Below are positions 17,885 through 27,117 of a stretch of DNA of 62,235 nucleotides, in pieces (the stretch's first letter is position 1; the number at the start of each line of letters is the position of its first letter). The notes under the pieces are model-generated. The model did no database searches. It was not told the origin of the DNA and saw only the letters and a list, made by a program, of their open reading frames with translations. This DNA is from a virus, in the IMG/VR virus record IMGVR_UViG_3300018411_000620, positions 1-62,235 of that record; one strand, written 5' to 3'. The position numbers were made by a program, and so were the translations under genes.

Positions 17885-20800
17885 TCAATCAAGCTGTGCC
17901 AATCCAGTAAAATCAGCAACGCCACCGTTAGCATATTTATTCGTGCTAGTATAATTACCACCACTTCCACCTGTTATAGTATAATCACCACCACTGGTGT
18001 GAACAACTGTTCCAGATGATAATCCTGTTGTTGTAACTTTTCCAGAACTATTTATAGATACGCCAACTGTCCCCACACCCGGTATCGTAGCCGTTGCATT
18101 ATTAGAAGAACTTGACGAAGAACTTTTTGAAGAACTTGTTGATGTTGATGTGCTACTACTTCCAGTTGAAGTGGCGTTAGCGGCAGCTATTCTGCTCATT
18201 AAAGCTTCATAGCTTTCTGTAAAACTTTGTAGCGTTGACAATCTTCCATCAAGAACTTTTTTCTCGTAATCCGCACCTAAAGTTTGTTGTGCATTTAACT
18301 CATTCTGCTTATCTTCATATGAACTAACAGAATCTGCCCATGCAGTCTTATATTCTTCGTATGCAGATATCTGTTCTTCTATATTTGCTATTTCTTCATC
18401 AGTAGCAGTATCAATAGCGTCACTCTTTTTTTCTAATTCGTCTATTTCTGCTTCTATAGCTGAAATTTTTTGATTATGCTGAAACTCATCTAATGCTGTC
18501 TGCGCATCTTTTATTGCAGAATCACTTGCTACCCATTCCCAACCTCTTTCGGCAGAATATTGTCGAATATTCTTTTCTGATTTTGCATTGGCTAAATTAG
18601 TTTGAAGCGTTTCAAGTTCAATAGCAGTCTCCGTTGCATCATTAGCAGCTTCTAACGCATCCTTCTTATCTTCTAATGCATCTATTTGTGATTGTAGTGC
18701 GTCTTTTTGTGCAGTTGCATTTTTTTCAATCGCATCTTTTTCATCATTTAATAAATCTATAGCATCTTCTAATTTTTTATTTATAGCCTCTAAAGCGGAA
18801 TCATATTTCGTCTTCTCTGTTTCTAATAGTTCTTTATTTAAATCAGCGATTGATTGCTTTGTAGACTCTATAGCATCTTGAACACTATATATTTCAGATA
18901 AGTTATCAGTCCAAGCTTGTTTTGCAGCTTGAATACCGTCATGAACTTTCTTTAATGACTCATATTCTTTCTTTGAAGCCTCATCTGTTTTACCAGCAAA
19001 AGTATTCAATAAATTTATATAAGCAAGTGTATCTTCGCCGTTAGCGTCGAACCATTTTGTCGTATCATACTTTGTTGTCGCCCTTAATCTATCAGCTTCT
19101 GCTGAAATGTTCTGATTAGCTGACAATAAATCCGATACCGTCTTTTCTTGATTTGCCAATAACGCATTAGACAATTCTATTTCTTTGTTATAATCTTTTG
19201 CAGCTTTAGCTATTTTTATCTGTCTTTCAAGACTGTCGGATTGAACCTTATCTATTTCTACTTGTGTATTATATGACTTTATTAAAGAATTGGTGGTATC
19301 AGTATAATCTATAGCAGAAGGTGTAGAAGATGACTTCGCACTTCCACCAGAAGAACTTATAGTATCTGGTGTGGTGGCATTAGAGCCACTACCAATTTTG
19401 TCTAATTCTGCGGATAGTGCTTTTAAATTAGCCAATCTGGATTCCGCATCATTTAATAAAGTATTATCAGTTATACCTGGGTCTTTGCCGGTCTTACTCT
19501 TAATATAGTCGCCCATTGCACCAGGCATCCCTGCTTTTATATTAGCAATATTTTGCTGTGCAGTTTCGGAAAGTGCGGCACCTTCCAACGTATATGCTTT
19601 CATACGTTGTTTAGCCTGTTCAATTACATTTTCTGTTAATTTAATCTGTGCTTCTATTTGCGTCTGAACTGAATTTTTAGAAGACGTTGCCACATTATTT
19701 AATGCATCTATTTCAACATACCATTCATCAGAGGCACCAGATACGGCGCTACTTAAATCTGGATATATCTTAACTAACTTTTCTACTTCTGCTCGAGTTA
19801 ATGCTTGCCCATTATTCATTTTAGTCATGGTTCCGACTAACATGTTTTGAATATTATCTGCGTCTTTAACTATGGTGTTATAATCGCCATATAATCCAAG
19901 TTGCTTTTCCAAATTGGTTACATATTCTTGCATTTGTGGTGATAATATCTTACCACTTTCAATCAATGGTTGTAATGCTTTATACTCTTCCATTAAGGCA
20001 TCTTTTGATGTAGCCATTTGATTGTTTAGTTTTTCTAATTTTAATATCTTGTCATCTTCGTCTGCGGTGCCCCTAGCATTTTTTAACTCATCTTCTGCTT
20101 TTGCGACATCATCAACTAATTCTTTATATTTTTCTAGTTTTTTATTTGATTCATCAAGTTTTGTTGATTCTGTAGGCCCGTATTTATTAGCCATACTTCC
20201 AGCATTACTGGTTCCAGTATAACTATCTTCAATCATATTTGCTTGTGTTTCTTTTTCAACTTCAAGTAATTCTTTTTTAATTTGTAATTCTTTGTCTAAA
20301 ATATCTAGTCTTTTTTTCTCATCTTCGGTTAATAATGATTTATTTTTCAATTCATCATATTCCGACTGAAGTGAGTTTATAGCCGATGCAGTTGAAGCCA
20401 CCTTATCTGCCTGCTCATCCAATGAAACAGTTAAAGCGTCTACTGCTTTTACTATTGCATAAATGCCCACCACGGCAACTGCGCCAATAAATAATGGTGA
20501 TTCCATCATAGCTACTGTTGCTATTGCAAGTGTATTCTTAAACCCAATTAGCGCCGTTCCCATTTTCATTACGGAAACCATACTAACAATAGCAGAGCTG
20601 GACATTTTAACCAATATACCAGCAAATACTTTACCGGCCACCGCACCAGCCATAAATAATAATGCGATTCTACCAAGTCCACTATTTACTATTGCATCAA
20701 ATACATGAACTAAACCGGTTCCTAAGTCTATTAATTGTTTAAAATTATCAGAATTAAATGAGTTCTGCCATAATTGTTCCAATGCCGCCGCAAATGAATC

Positions 20801-22609
20801 AACATGTGCTTGAGCAGATTCTTGATAAATGGCAAATTTTTGTGCTGTTTGACCAGCAGAATTCATTGCATTATCATAATTCTTTAATGAATCATCATAA
20901 TTATTCATCAACGTGATAAATCTATTACGCTGATAAGTTCCAGCCATAGTTGTTGCTATATATGCTTTTTCATTTTTGGTTAAAGTTCCCCACTTCGCGC
21001 CAACTTCATCCATTACTTCATTAAGATCTCGTAATTGACCATCTACTGTTGGACTTATGCCAATTGAAGATAATGCCTTTGTTACGTCATTTATCTGTGT
21101 AGCATCTTCCTCGTTAAATCCCTTTTCTTTTATGGATTCATATCTGGAAATAATACTTTTTAAAGACCTACCGATAACTGCAGCGCTTTCTCTTGATACG
21201 CTGGATATTGTAGCCAACCAACTTGAAGTCTTCTCTAATGATAAATTACTATTATCAGAAGCAGAAGCAACTCTTTGTAACGCTTCACCAATTTCATCTG
21301 CACCTGATGCGGTTGTATCACCGAGGTAAGCAAATATATCTGTAATGTTTTCAACAGACCTTCCGGTTGCGTTTGCAGTAGCAGTTATTATTTGATTACT
21401 TTCTTTTAACGAAATAGAAGAAATTTTAGCATATTCTACAATACCCTTCATTCGTTCTTCTACGTCATCATCTCCAAGACCCTGTCTATATAAGTCTGCG
21501 GCAGTTCCAGCTAACTCAGAAGTTGTAACGCTCATCTGTTGTGCTAATTTATTGTAAGATGAAGCCAATGTGTCAACTTGGTCTTTAGTCTTGCCGGTTA
21601 CAATCTGAACCTCGTTCATTGCATTATCGAGTTCCATGATATAATCTATACCATCTCTAAATGCATTAATTGGTTTCATTACAAGATTACCAATAAGTAT
21701 CCATTCTGCGAACTTCTTAGCTACATCTACTATGCTTTGCTTAGTATGATCAGTCTCGTCCCTCAATGTCCGCATACTTGATGCGGCTTTTTTAGTGGCA
21801 TCAGACATTGTTGATATTTGAGGATTTAATCTATATATCTTACCCTCTACATCACCCAATGTTTTTGACGCCAAAGAACTTTGATTAAATAAGTTTTGAA
21901 ATACAGACGCAGATGCCTGTGCCGATTTTCCAAAATAATTATTATTGGTAGACGCCATTGATTGCGCAACCGTCTTAGCCTTTTCCGCTTGAAGAAGTTT
22001 CTCATTTGCTATCCGTTGTTTTGCCGCCAAGTTATCTGCCGCAATTTCTTTATTTATAGCTTGTAAATTAGTGCTATGACTTAACTGCACTTCACTGGTA
22101 AGCTGTGCTATTCTTTGCTGATATTCGGCTATTTTAGATGGTATTGTTTGCAATGATTGAAAATTTCCACCAGAACTTAATTCCTTTTGTAAACTTTGAA
22201 TACCACTTAAATCACCATATGAATATTTTGATGATAGCTTGGATAGTTGTGCCGCCGCCTGCTTTGTATATTCCTGCCCTTGCTTCCTTAATGAATTTAA
22301 TTGCTTTTGCTGTGCAATCTCTTCGTTATTATTTGTTTTTAATTTCTCGTGTAAGGTTACAAGTTCACCAGTTTCTTTATTTATAGCACTTATTATTGTA
22401 TACTGTTGCTTCCATTGATCTGTGAATGTTGCTATAATCCTACTTGATTTACTAACAGAATCATAAACTTGCTGTATACTGGTTTTGTCAAACTTCATCT
22501 TTACGGAAGATACTTTACTTTCTATTTGTTTTATTTGTGAATTTATACCCGTAGTAGATGATGCTTGGTCAAGAAGCGCCCGTATCCTTATATTAATATC
22601 ATTCGCCAT
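17885..22609 (-). CDS. Tail tape measure protein, TP901 family (interrupted near its end)
   Basis: 1574 residues up to the TGA; 1664 codons if the frame continued to 17615. Residues ~320-520 form the TP901 core (ELDNAMNEVQIVTGK, SELAGTAADLYRQG, ASGADEIGEAL, ESAAVIGRSLKSIISRYE). Hydrophobic segments follow near 645-740, then coiled-coil stretches with long Glu/Lys/Ala repeats (~760-880, ~1300-1480), a Ser-rich linker, and the terminal YANGGVADFTGLAQLD motif. The protein sets tail length and is probably injected with DNA. The start ATG follows AAAGGAGGG. It is preceded by chaperone-position genes and followed by tail-tip genes. Confidence 0.95.
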   Translation of the reverse strand: MANDINIRIRALLDQASSTTGINSQIKQIESKVSSVKMKFDKTSIQQVYDSVSKSSRIIATFTDQWKQQYTIISAINKETGELVTLHEKLKTNNNEEIAQQKQLNSLRKQGQEYTKQAAAQLSKLSSKYSYGDLSGIQSLQKELSSGGNFQSLQTIPSKIAEYQQRIAQLTSEVQLSHSTNLQAINKEIAADNLAAKQRIANEKLLQAEKAKTVAQSMASTNNNYFGKSAQASASVFQNLFNQSSLASKTLGDVEGKIYRLNPQISTMSDATKKAASSMRTLRDETDHTKQSIVDVAKKFAEWILIGNLVMKPINAFRDGIDYIMELDNAMNEVQIVTGKTKDQVDTLASSYNKLAQQMSVTTSELAGTAADLYRQGLGDDDVEERMKGIVEYAKISSISLKESNQIITATANATGRSVENITDIFAYLGDTTASGADEIGEALQRVASASDNSNLSLEKTSSWLATISSVSRESAAVIGRSLKSIISRYESIKEKGFNEEDATQINDVTKALSSIGISPTVDGQLRDLNEVMDEVGAKWGTLTKNEKAYIATTMAGTYQRNRFITLMNNYDDSLKNYDNAMNSAGQTAQKFAIYQESAQAHVDSFAAALEQLWQNSFNSDNFKQLIDLGTGLVHVFDAIVNSGLGRIALLFMAGAVAGKVFAGILVKMSSSAIVSMVSVMKMGTALIGFKNTLAIATVAMMESPLFIGAVAVVGIYAIVKAVDALTVSLDEQADKVASTASAINSLQSEYDELKNKSLLTEDEKKRLDILDKELQIKKELLEVEKETQANMIEDSYTGTSNAGSMANKYGPTESTKLDESNKKLEKYKELVDDVAKAEDELKNARGTADEDDKILKLEKLNNQMATSKDALMEEYKALQPLIESGKILSPQMQEYVTNLEKQLGLYGDYNTIVKDADNIQNMLVGTMTKMNNGQALTRAEVEKLVKIYPDLSSAVSGASDEWYVEIDALNNVATSSKNSVQTQIEAQIKLTENVIEQAKQRMKAYTLEGAALSETAQQNIANIKAGMPGAMGDYIKSKTGKDPGITDNTLLNDAESRLANLKALSAELDKIGSGSNATTPDTISSSGGSAKSSSTPSAIDYTDTTNSLIKSYNTQVEIDKVQSDSLERQIKIAKAAKDYNKEIELSNALLANQEKTVSDLLSANQNISAEADRLRATTKYDTTKWFDANGEDTLAYINLLNTFAGKTDEASKKEYESLKKVHDGIQAAKQAWTDNLSEIYSVQDAIESTKQSIADLNKELLETEKTKYDSALEAINKKLEDAIDLLNDEKDAIEKNATAQKDALQSQIDALEDKKDALEAANDATETAIELETLQTNLANAKSEKNIRQYSAERGWEWVASDSAIKDAQTALDEFQHNQKISAIEAEIDELEKKSDAIDTATDEEIANIEEQISAYEEYKTAWADSVSSYEDKQNELNAQQTLGADYEKKVLDGRLSTLQSFTESYEALMSRIAAANATSTGSSSTSTSTSSSKSSSSSSSNNATATIPGVGTVGVSINSSGKVTTTGLSSGTVVHTSGGDYTITGGSGGNYTSTNKYANGGVADFTGLAQLD

Positions 22610-22640
22610 AATTACCCTCCTTTATATGCAACGAACGCAT

Positions 22641-23147
22641 TTAACTTATGCCGCCCTTGCCTAATATTTTTTCAAGCCCTTTCTTCATAGACTCTTTAGC
22701 CAACCCAGAATTTAACTTTTCAGTTGCATCATCCATAAATCTACGTGGTTCACTATATGGTGTTGACTGCGTCCCCCAACCATATTCAATATTATAGGCA
22801 AGTGATTTACTCATATCTATTTCACCGGTCTCTATTTCTCCGTCCTCGCCATCTGGTGAATATGTTCCATCTGTATTTTCTGGATTGAATGGTGCGTCAT
22901 CTGTCATAATAAGTTCATTATTTCCATTCATGGCTCCGTTGATTTGTGTAATATCACCAAGTCCCTTATTCATATCTCTACGTCTCCAGTATGTATCTGG
23001 ATTATATGCATCATAAACTATATTTTCAACAGATTCTTGTATCTGTTCTTTGGCGGTGACTGAAACATTCTCCTTTAATGCCTGAGGTATTGCAACATTT
23101 TGTATATATTGCAATGCAGCCTCAATTGATTTAAAATCCTTGCCCAT
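22641..23147 (-). CDS. HK97 gp10-like / minor structural protein
   Basis: 168 residues. The YDAYNPDTYWRRRDMNKGL segment (~45-63) matches the Y-x-P-x-x-Y-x-R-R pattern common in HK97 gp10-like and related head-tail or tail-completion proteins of Bacillota phages. There are acidic loops at 80-110 and a helical C-terminus. Its position immediately before the tape measure, rather than between capsid and tail tube, is less usual for a neck protein. The role could therefore be tail completion. Confidence 0.7.
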   Translation of the reverse strand: MGKDFKSIEAALQYIQNVAIPQALKENVSVTAKEQIQESVENIVYDAYNPDTYWRRRDMNKGLGDITQINGAMNGNNELIMTDDAPFNPENTDGTYSPDGEDGEIETGEIDMSKSLAYNIEYGWGTQSTPYSEPRRFMDDATEKLNSGLAKESMKKGLEKILGKGGIS

Positions 23148-23152
23148 AATTA

Positions 23153-23605
23153 TTATTCCTGTTCGATATTTTCTAATTCGCTTACAGATTCTTCATCTAT
23201 GTCTTTCATAGTCTCATTAATATTATTCGTATATTCAACTATTTTTTTATTTAAAATCACAAGCTCTTCTTCGTCAAAACTATTATTTATCTGTTCTAAA
23301 TACCCTAAATCAAATAATATTTCCATTAATCTATATTGTGATTCAAGATCATCTGGAAATTCTATATCTGTAAAATATTTCAATGTTAATACAGACATAT
23401 ATGTTATTGTATTGAACTCAATATCATTTTTCTTTGCATATGAATATTTATCAATAAATTCAAGAACCAAATCTTTAATTTTTGAATTTCTAAAATGTTC
23501 ATCAATGTTAACTTCATATTTATCAACTATAATTTTTCTTGTTGTAAACTTTTTACTCTCTTGAGTTTTAAGATTACCTAAACTAATTTTATTATTCTTT
23601 GCCAT
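23153..23605 (-). CDS. Putative tail assembly chaperone
   Basis: 150 residues, mostly helical and very acidic at the C-terminus (ESVSELENIEQE). No catalytic motif. In siphophages the tail assembly chaperone gene lies between the tail tube and the tape measure, which is where this gene sits, though a recombinase gene intervenes. I see no classical G/GT programmed slip at its end, since the frame ends in TAA with a short gap to the next gene. Assignment by position only. Confidence 0.5.
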   Translation of the reverse strand: MAKNNKISLGNLKTQESKKFTTRKIIVDKYEVNIDEHFRNSKIKDLVLEFIDKYSYAKKNDIEFNTITYMSVLTLKYFTDIEFPDDLESQYRLMEILFDLGYLEQINNSFDEEELVILNKKIVEYTNNINETMKDIDEESVSELENIEQE

Positions 23606-23632
23606 AATATTTTACCTCATATTCATCTAAAT

Positions 23633-24622
23633 TTAATTAATTTTAATATTAAAGAAGTTTTCAAGTTCCTGCGTGGATTTATCCTGTAAATAAGAACTTG
23701 TAGTCTCTATACTTTCGTGATTAGCTATTGTTTTTAATTTCTCGATTGGAACATTAGCAATACCCAATTCTTTGCACACCCAATGTGTTCCTGTTGACAT
23801 ATTTTCAAGTGCAGAATGTCTAAAACTATGAACGTTTATATTATATTCTTCACCACAAACTTCATATATGTCTTTTCTCCACTTAATAACCCAATCATAT
23901 AATAATTCCTTCTTCGCTGGCATCTTGCTTGAAGAAAGCCACATAGCCGGAATATCGTCTTCTCCTCTTTGTTTTAGATATAAATTTGCACATCTAATTG
24001 TCTGCGAGAAAAATATTAAAGGGAACTTCTTACCCCTTTTCCCGATTACTTCATTTGTTGCGTTTACACCTTTTTTCATAAAAGGCGCCTTTAATACCTG
24101 TGCCAATTCAGCTTTTCTTCCCGCACTTTCGTATGCCAAACATAACAGCGCCGCCTCTTGATACCTCTCTTCTTTTATGAATTTTTCTCTCAAGGATTCC
24201 AATACGTCATTTGGAACAAATACAATATCACGAACAGCTTCTTTGGTTAATCCTTTTATTTTCTTAGCAACGTTATTAGTATAATCTCTGTAATTTTCGT
24301 CATCATCTTCAACGAAATCTAATAAACTTCTCATTGCCGACATAAGTCTGTTGTTCCTGGCACTACTAACACATAAATCATGCTGAAACCATAGTGTCAA
24401 ATTTCTAAAATCACGTTTATTCATCTTTAACATTGATTTATTATCACAATTTTTAAGTATCCATATAAGAATAATTCTTATATCATTTTTATACTGGGAT
24501 ATTGTTCCCTCTTTCTTTCCCTGTGATTTTTTTTCTAATAAAAAATCTTCCATTACAAGTTTATTTTCACTATCGACCTTTTCCCAGTCCTCTTTATTAA
24601 ATATTTTGTTGTATACCGCCAT
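23633..24622 (-). CDS. Tyrosine recombinase (integrase-like) inside the tail module
   Basis: 329 residues from ATG at 24622, nine bases after AAGGTG. A core-binding SAM-like N-domain (~1-125) is followed by a catalytic domain with R169 (ESAGRKAEL), H265-x2-R268 (HSFRHS), H302 and nucleophile Y311 (HESIETTSSYL). These are the residues needed for strand exchange. The gene is in the same direction as the tail genes but is screened from upstream transcription by two terminator-like hairpins (24672-24695 and 24793-24832), with a perfect 22-bp palindrome between them. Lysogeny or DNA inversion are both possible. Confidence 0.92.
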   Translation of the reverse strand: MAVYNKIFNKEDWEKVDSENKLVMEDFLLEKKSQGKKEGTISQYKNDIRIILIWILKNCDNKSMLKMNKRDFRNLTLWFQHDLCVSSARNNRLMSAMRSLLDFVEDDDENYRDYTNNVAKKIKGLTKEAVRDIVFVPNDVLESLREKFIKEERYQEAALLCLAYESAGRKAELAQVLKAPFMKKGVNATNEVIGKRGKKFPLIFFSQTIRCANLYLKQRGEDDIPAMWLSSSKMPAKKELLYDWVIKWRKDIYEVCGEEYNINVHSFRHSALENMSTGTHWVCKELGIANVPIEKLKTIANHESIETTSSYLQDKSTQELENFFNIKIN

Positions 24623-24671
24623 AATTTCGTACACCTTTCATACAATTATTACAAATTTATTACAAAAAAAC

Positions 24672-24695
24672 AGACAAATAAAATTATTTTTGTCT
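24672..24695 (-). terminator. Terminator-like hairpin upstream of recombinase
   Basis: An AT-rich inverted repeat (AGACAAA and TTTGTCT outer arms, inner A/T pairs) which, read leftward, is followed almost at once by seven T residues (A-run at 24664-24670). It would stop leftward transcripts just before the recombinase gene. Confidence 0.6.
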
Positions 24696-24717
24696 CTTTT
24701 CTAATTTTCAATTTTAG

Positions 24718-24739
24718 AAACGTTGAAATTTCAACGTTT
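24718..24739. repeat. Perfect 22-bp palindrome near recombinase (possible att/operator)
   Basis: The arms are AAACGTTGAAA and TTTCAACGTTT with no spacer, a perfect 22-bp dyad in a non-coding stretch between two terminators, about 95 bases upstream of the tyrosine recombinase start. It may be a regulator operator or part of an attachment site. The sequence alone does not decide. Confidence 0.65.
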
Positions 24740-24792
24740 ACAGACCATGTTTTTACAAATAAAATTGCCATTTCATCTGTATGTAAAAAAAA

Positions 24793-24832
24793 GAAAGTAA
24801 TATATAATAAATCATATTATATATATACTTTC
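24793..24832 (-). terminator. Rho-independent terminator after the 70-aa gene
   Basis: A 17-bp A/T stem (GAAAGTAATATATAATA with its complement containing one extra base, loop AATCA) ends, read leftward, in eight T residues (A-run 24785-24792). It lies just past the stop of the gene at 24849 and would end the major leftward head-tail transcript here. Confidence 0.75.
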
Positions 24833-24848
24833 CATAAAGGATAATCCT

Positions 24849-25061
24849 TTAAATTTTATAAATTTCACCAATAATATATGTATCTCTTTCACATTCAATA
24901 GAAAATATATTATTAGTTAATACGTCTCTGAATACCGTGTAGTCATTTTTTACAGAAATAACTACGCAGTCTTGCGACTTTTTCTTTTTAACATTCCTTT
25001 TATTATCTGTCGCTTCTTCAACGACAATATCTTTTTCTACCTTAATAATATCATCAGACAT
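24849..25061 (-). CDS. Small hypothetical protein (70 aa)
   Basis: Starts at ATG behind AAGGAG. The N-terminal half is charged (Lys/Glu/Asp) with a KKKKSQD patch. The C-terminal half looks like a small beta barrel (VVISVKNDYTVFRDVLTNN, YIIGEIYKI). Gene order places it after the tail tube and a tiny Cys-rich gene. Family not recognised; it could be a tail-chaperone-region accessory. Followed by a strong terminator. Confidence 0.65.
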   Translation of the reverse strand: MSDDIIKVEKDIVVEEATDNKRNVKKKKSQDCVVISVKNDYTVFRDVLTNNIFSIECERDTYIIGEIYKI

Positions 25062-25093
25062 TATTGTATCACTCCTTAAATATTGAAATAAGT

Positions 25094-25120
25094 GTAAAGA
25101 GGGTTATTTACCCTCTTTAC
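25094..25120. terminator. Perfect 11-bp hairpin over a gene end
   Basis: Arms GTAAAGAGGGT and ACCCTCTTTAC with loop TATTT. The hairpin covers the last codons and stop of the 58-aa gene at 25104. There is no clear T-run in either direction, so it may be an inefficient terminator or an mRNA-stabilising/processing stem marking the end of the abundant tail-tube message. Confidence 0.55.
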
Positions 25121-25280
25121 TATTTCTATGAACACAGTCGTGAAAACTCGGTGTCATTTTAACACACATATCATTAGGACAAAACCTAACATATGGACAG
25201 TAGTCATTTACTATCAAACATTTCAAATATTCAACATTATTAAAATGTTCTACTACCCCATTTTCACAAACCATTTCCAT
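25104..25280 (-). CDS. Cysteine-rich micro-protein (58 aa)
   Basis: A 58-residue frame from ATG at 25280, overlapping the TAA of the tail tube gene (TAATG); AAGG lies nine bases upstream. It contains six cysteines (C5, C21, C28, C34, C39, C49), including Y-C-P-Y-V-R-F-C-P and C-V-K, suggesting a small metal-binding or disulfide-stabilised fold. The stop falls inside a strong hairpin. It was probably made in step with tail tube protein. Function unknown. Confidence 0.6.
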   Translation of the reverse strand: MEMVCENGVVEHFNNVEYLKCLIVNDYCPYVRFCPNDMCVKMTPSFHDCVHRNSKEGK

Positions 25281-26317
25281 TATACAGTACCTTTTAAGAA
25301 TACATAATCCTTAAATGTTGTAGAACCATCAGTATATGTAACTTCAACAGTTGCAGTATCCGATCCGGTTACAGTTGCAGCAGTAACCAATCCACTTGCG
25401 CTAACTGTAAACTTGCCAGTAGGGTTAACAGTATATGTTAATCCAGAAACGAGTCTTGTAGGCGCAGTTGTTCCACTATACATTAATTTAGTAACTAACT
25501 GTGCTGTTCCAGCTGTTGCCAAAGTAATACTTGAAGGTGTTGTAACAATTTCTGTAGCTGCAGTAGTAGCAGACGCAGAAGCAACTGGAATCCATTTAAT
25601 ATACGCATAAGTATCACCATCAGCACAAGTAGCACCTTCAACACTTAGTGCTTTACCTGTCAACTTTTCAGTTGATACGCCGTCGGCAGTAAATGAAAGT
25701 TCATAATTACCGTCTACTTGGAATGATGGAATATTAATCTGTAGATATTCTACAAGACCAGCCTTTGTATCTCTAACTTCTGCAATTAATGTTAGGTCAA
25801 GAATTGAAGGTGGTTTAGTAGCTTCGATAGATAGTGTATCTGCCGTTCCTACATATTCATAAGTAACATATAACTTCTTGCTTGCACCATCAGCATAAGT
25901 GATTGTCTTACCAGAAATTGAATCTGGGAATGCAACTCGTCCATCTTCTAAGAAAATTGTTACATTAGATGCAATAGCAGTAGTAGGTGTCTGTGCCAGC
26001 GTAACTACACCACTTCCATTAAATGTAACGCATTCTGTAGCCAACAAAGTTGTAGATGCTCCAGTAACAATAGATGAGCCGGAATTTAATGCTAAGAATT
26101 GCTTACCAAAAATAGCCTGTTCGATATTTACTGTTAAATCTCTTGAGTGCTTATATGTGTATAATACCGCATTATTTATTCCGCCTCGAACTACTGCTTC
26201 TTGCATAGCTAATGTGAAGGCTGAAGATAAGTTGGCTCTTCCATAAAATACACCCTGTTTAGTGCTTGCGTTTCTTCCGATTGCAACTGCAACGGAAACG
26301 ATAAATCTATTTGCCAT
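25280..26317 (-). CDS. Major tail (tube) protein with C-terminal Ig-like domain
   Basis: 345 residues. The N-terminal ~240 residues form the tube-like region (GVFYGRANLSSAFTLAM, VEYLQINIPSFQVDGNYELSF). From ~255 a BIG2-type Ig-like domain follows (PSSITLATAGTAQLV, NPTGKFTVSASGLVTAA, TATVEVTYTDGSTTFKDYV). Such domains decorate the outside of tail tubes in Bacillota phages. GC and codon use are richer than in neighbouring genes, as for a highly expressed virion protein. It precedes the tape measure module in canonical order. Confidence 0.85.
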   Translation of the reverse strand: MANRFIVSVAVAIGRNASTKQGVFYGRANLSSAFTLAMQEAVVRGGINNAVLYTYKHSRDLTVNIEQAIFGKQFLALNSGSSIVTGASTTLLATECVTFNGSGVVTLAQTPTTAIASNVTIFLEDGRVAFPDSISGKTITYADGASKKLYVTYEYVGTADTLSIEATKPPSILDLTLIAEVRDTKAGLVEYLQINIPSFQVDGNYELSFTADGVSTEKLTGKALSVEGATCADGDTYAYIKWIPVASASATTAATEIVTTPSSITLATAGTAQLVTKLMYSGTTAPTRLVSGLTYTVNPTGKFTVSASGLVTAATVTGSDTATVEVTYTDGSTTFKDYVFLKGTV

Positions 26318-26336
26318 TTTTTCCTCCTATAAAAAT

Positions 26337-27113
26337 TTATTCTGAAAACTGCTTCAAATCTTTTTCAAAATCGTCAGCATTTATCAATATTGAATCATAT
26401 CTACTTTTCTTGTTTTCTGAATATTCAAATGGACTTTCTATTTTTCCTGGTGCTTTTATCTCTATCTGACCAGAAGCCTCCAATGGTTTATATACTTTCC
26501 ATTCTTCATATATTTTCAATAATTTTTCTTTTTTTTCAAATTCTGTTATAGTCCAATTGGACATATTATCCATGTCTACATTTGTTATTGTAGTGTATAT
26601 AAAAATTCTATCATTTAAAGACGAACCACTACCACCCTTATTTGTGAAATTTAAAACTTTTTCCAGTTCTGGGTCAAATGATTCTATATATTCTACAGAT
26701 TGACCATTCTGTTCTAACACGATTTCTCTTATTTCTTCAAATTCGTATTCACTTATTAATCTATCACCTATATATATTTCATAATAAAAATCATCTTTAT
26801 AATCATAGTATTTTTTTATTATACATATATCTTTATGTGTAACATATTCTAACAATTTAACCAATTTATCTACTATCGCATTTCCTGTAGGGTCTACATT
26901 ATTCACATAACTCGTTCCTTGTATGAAAAATAGTAAATATTTAAGATAACTCATTCGCATGATATCTTTATTTGATATATATTGTTTCGGTATACACATT
27001 ATCTCTAAAAAAATTTGATATACGTCAACGTCAAATAATAATATTGGATATAACTCAATGTCTCTATATAGCTGTGGCTCTCTTTTTAAGTGTTTTTTAA
27101 TATCTATAGACAT
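26337..27113 (-). CDS. Hypothetical tail-module protein (258 aa)
   Basis: Mixed helical protein with aromatic-rich YPILLFDVDVYQIFLEIMCIP near the start, a KYYDYKDDFYYEIYIGD segment, and WTITEFEKKEKLLKIYEEWK toward the end. No catalytic pattern. It lies between the tail terminator-like gene and the tail tube. Proteins here can be tail completion factors or chaperones, but I do not recognise the family. Confidence 0.65.
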   Translation of the reverse strand: MSIDIKKHLKREPQLYRDIELYPILLFDVDVYQIFLEIMCIPKQYISNKDIMRMSYLKYLLFFIQGTSYVNNVDPTGNAIVDKLVKLLEYVTHKDICIIKKYYDYKDDFYYEIYIGDRLISEYEFEEIREIVLEQNGQSVEYIESFDPELEKVLNFTNKGGSGSSLNDRIFIYTTITNVDMDNMSNWTITEFEKKEKLLKIYEEWKVYKPLEASGQIEIKAPGKIESPFEYSENKKSRYDSILINADDFEKDLKQFSE

Positions 27114-27117
27114 AATC

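Noticed and set aside
17885-17887. Genetic-code change with TGA read as an amino acid
   Set aside because: TGA ends the genes at 58197-58199 and 59347-59349 in overlaps with following starts, and the only tRNA found reads UGG (anticodon CCA). A general recoding is not supported, though local readthrough remains possible.
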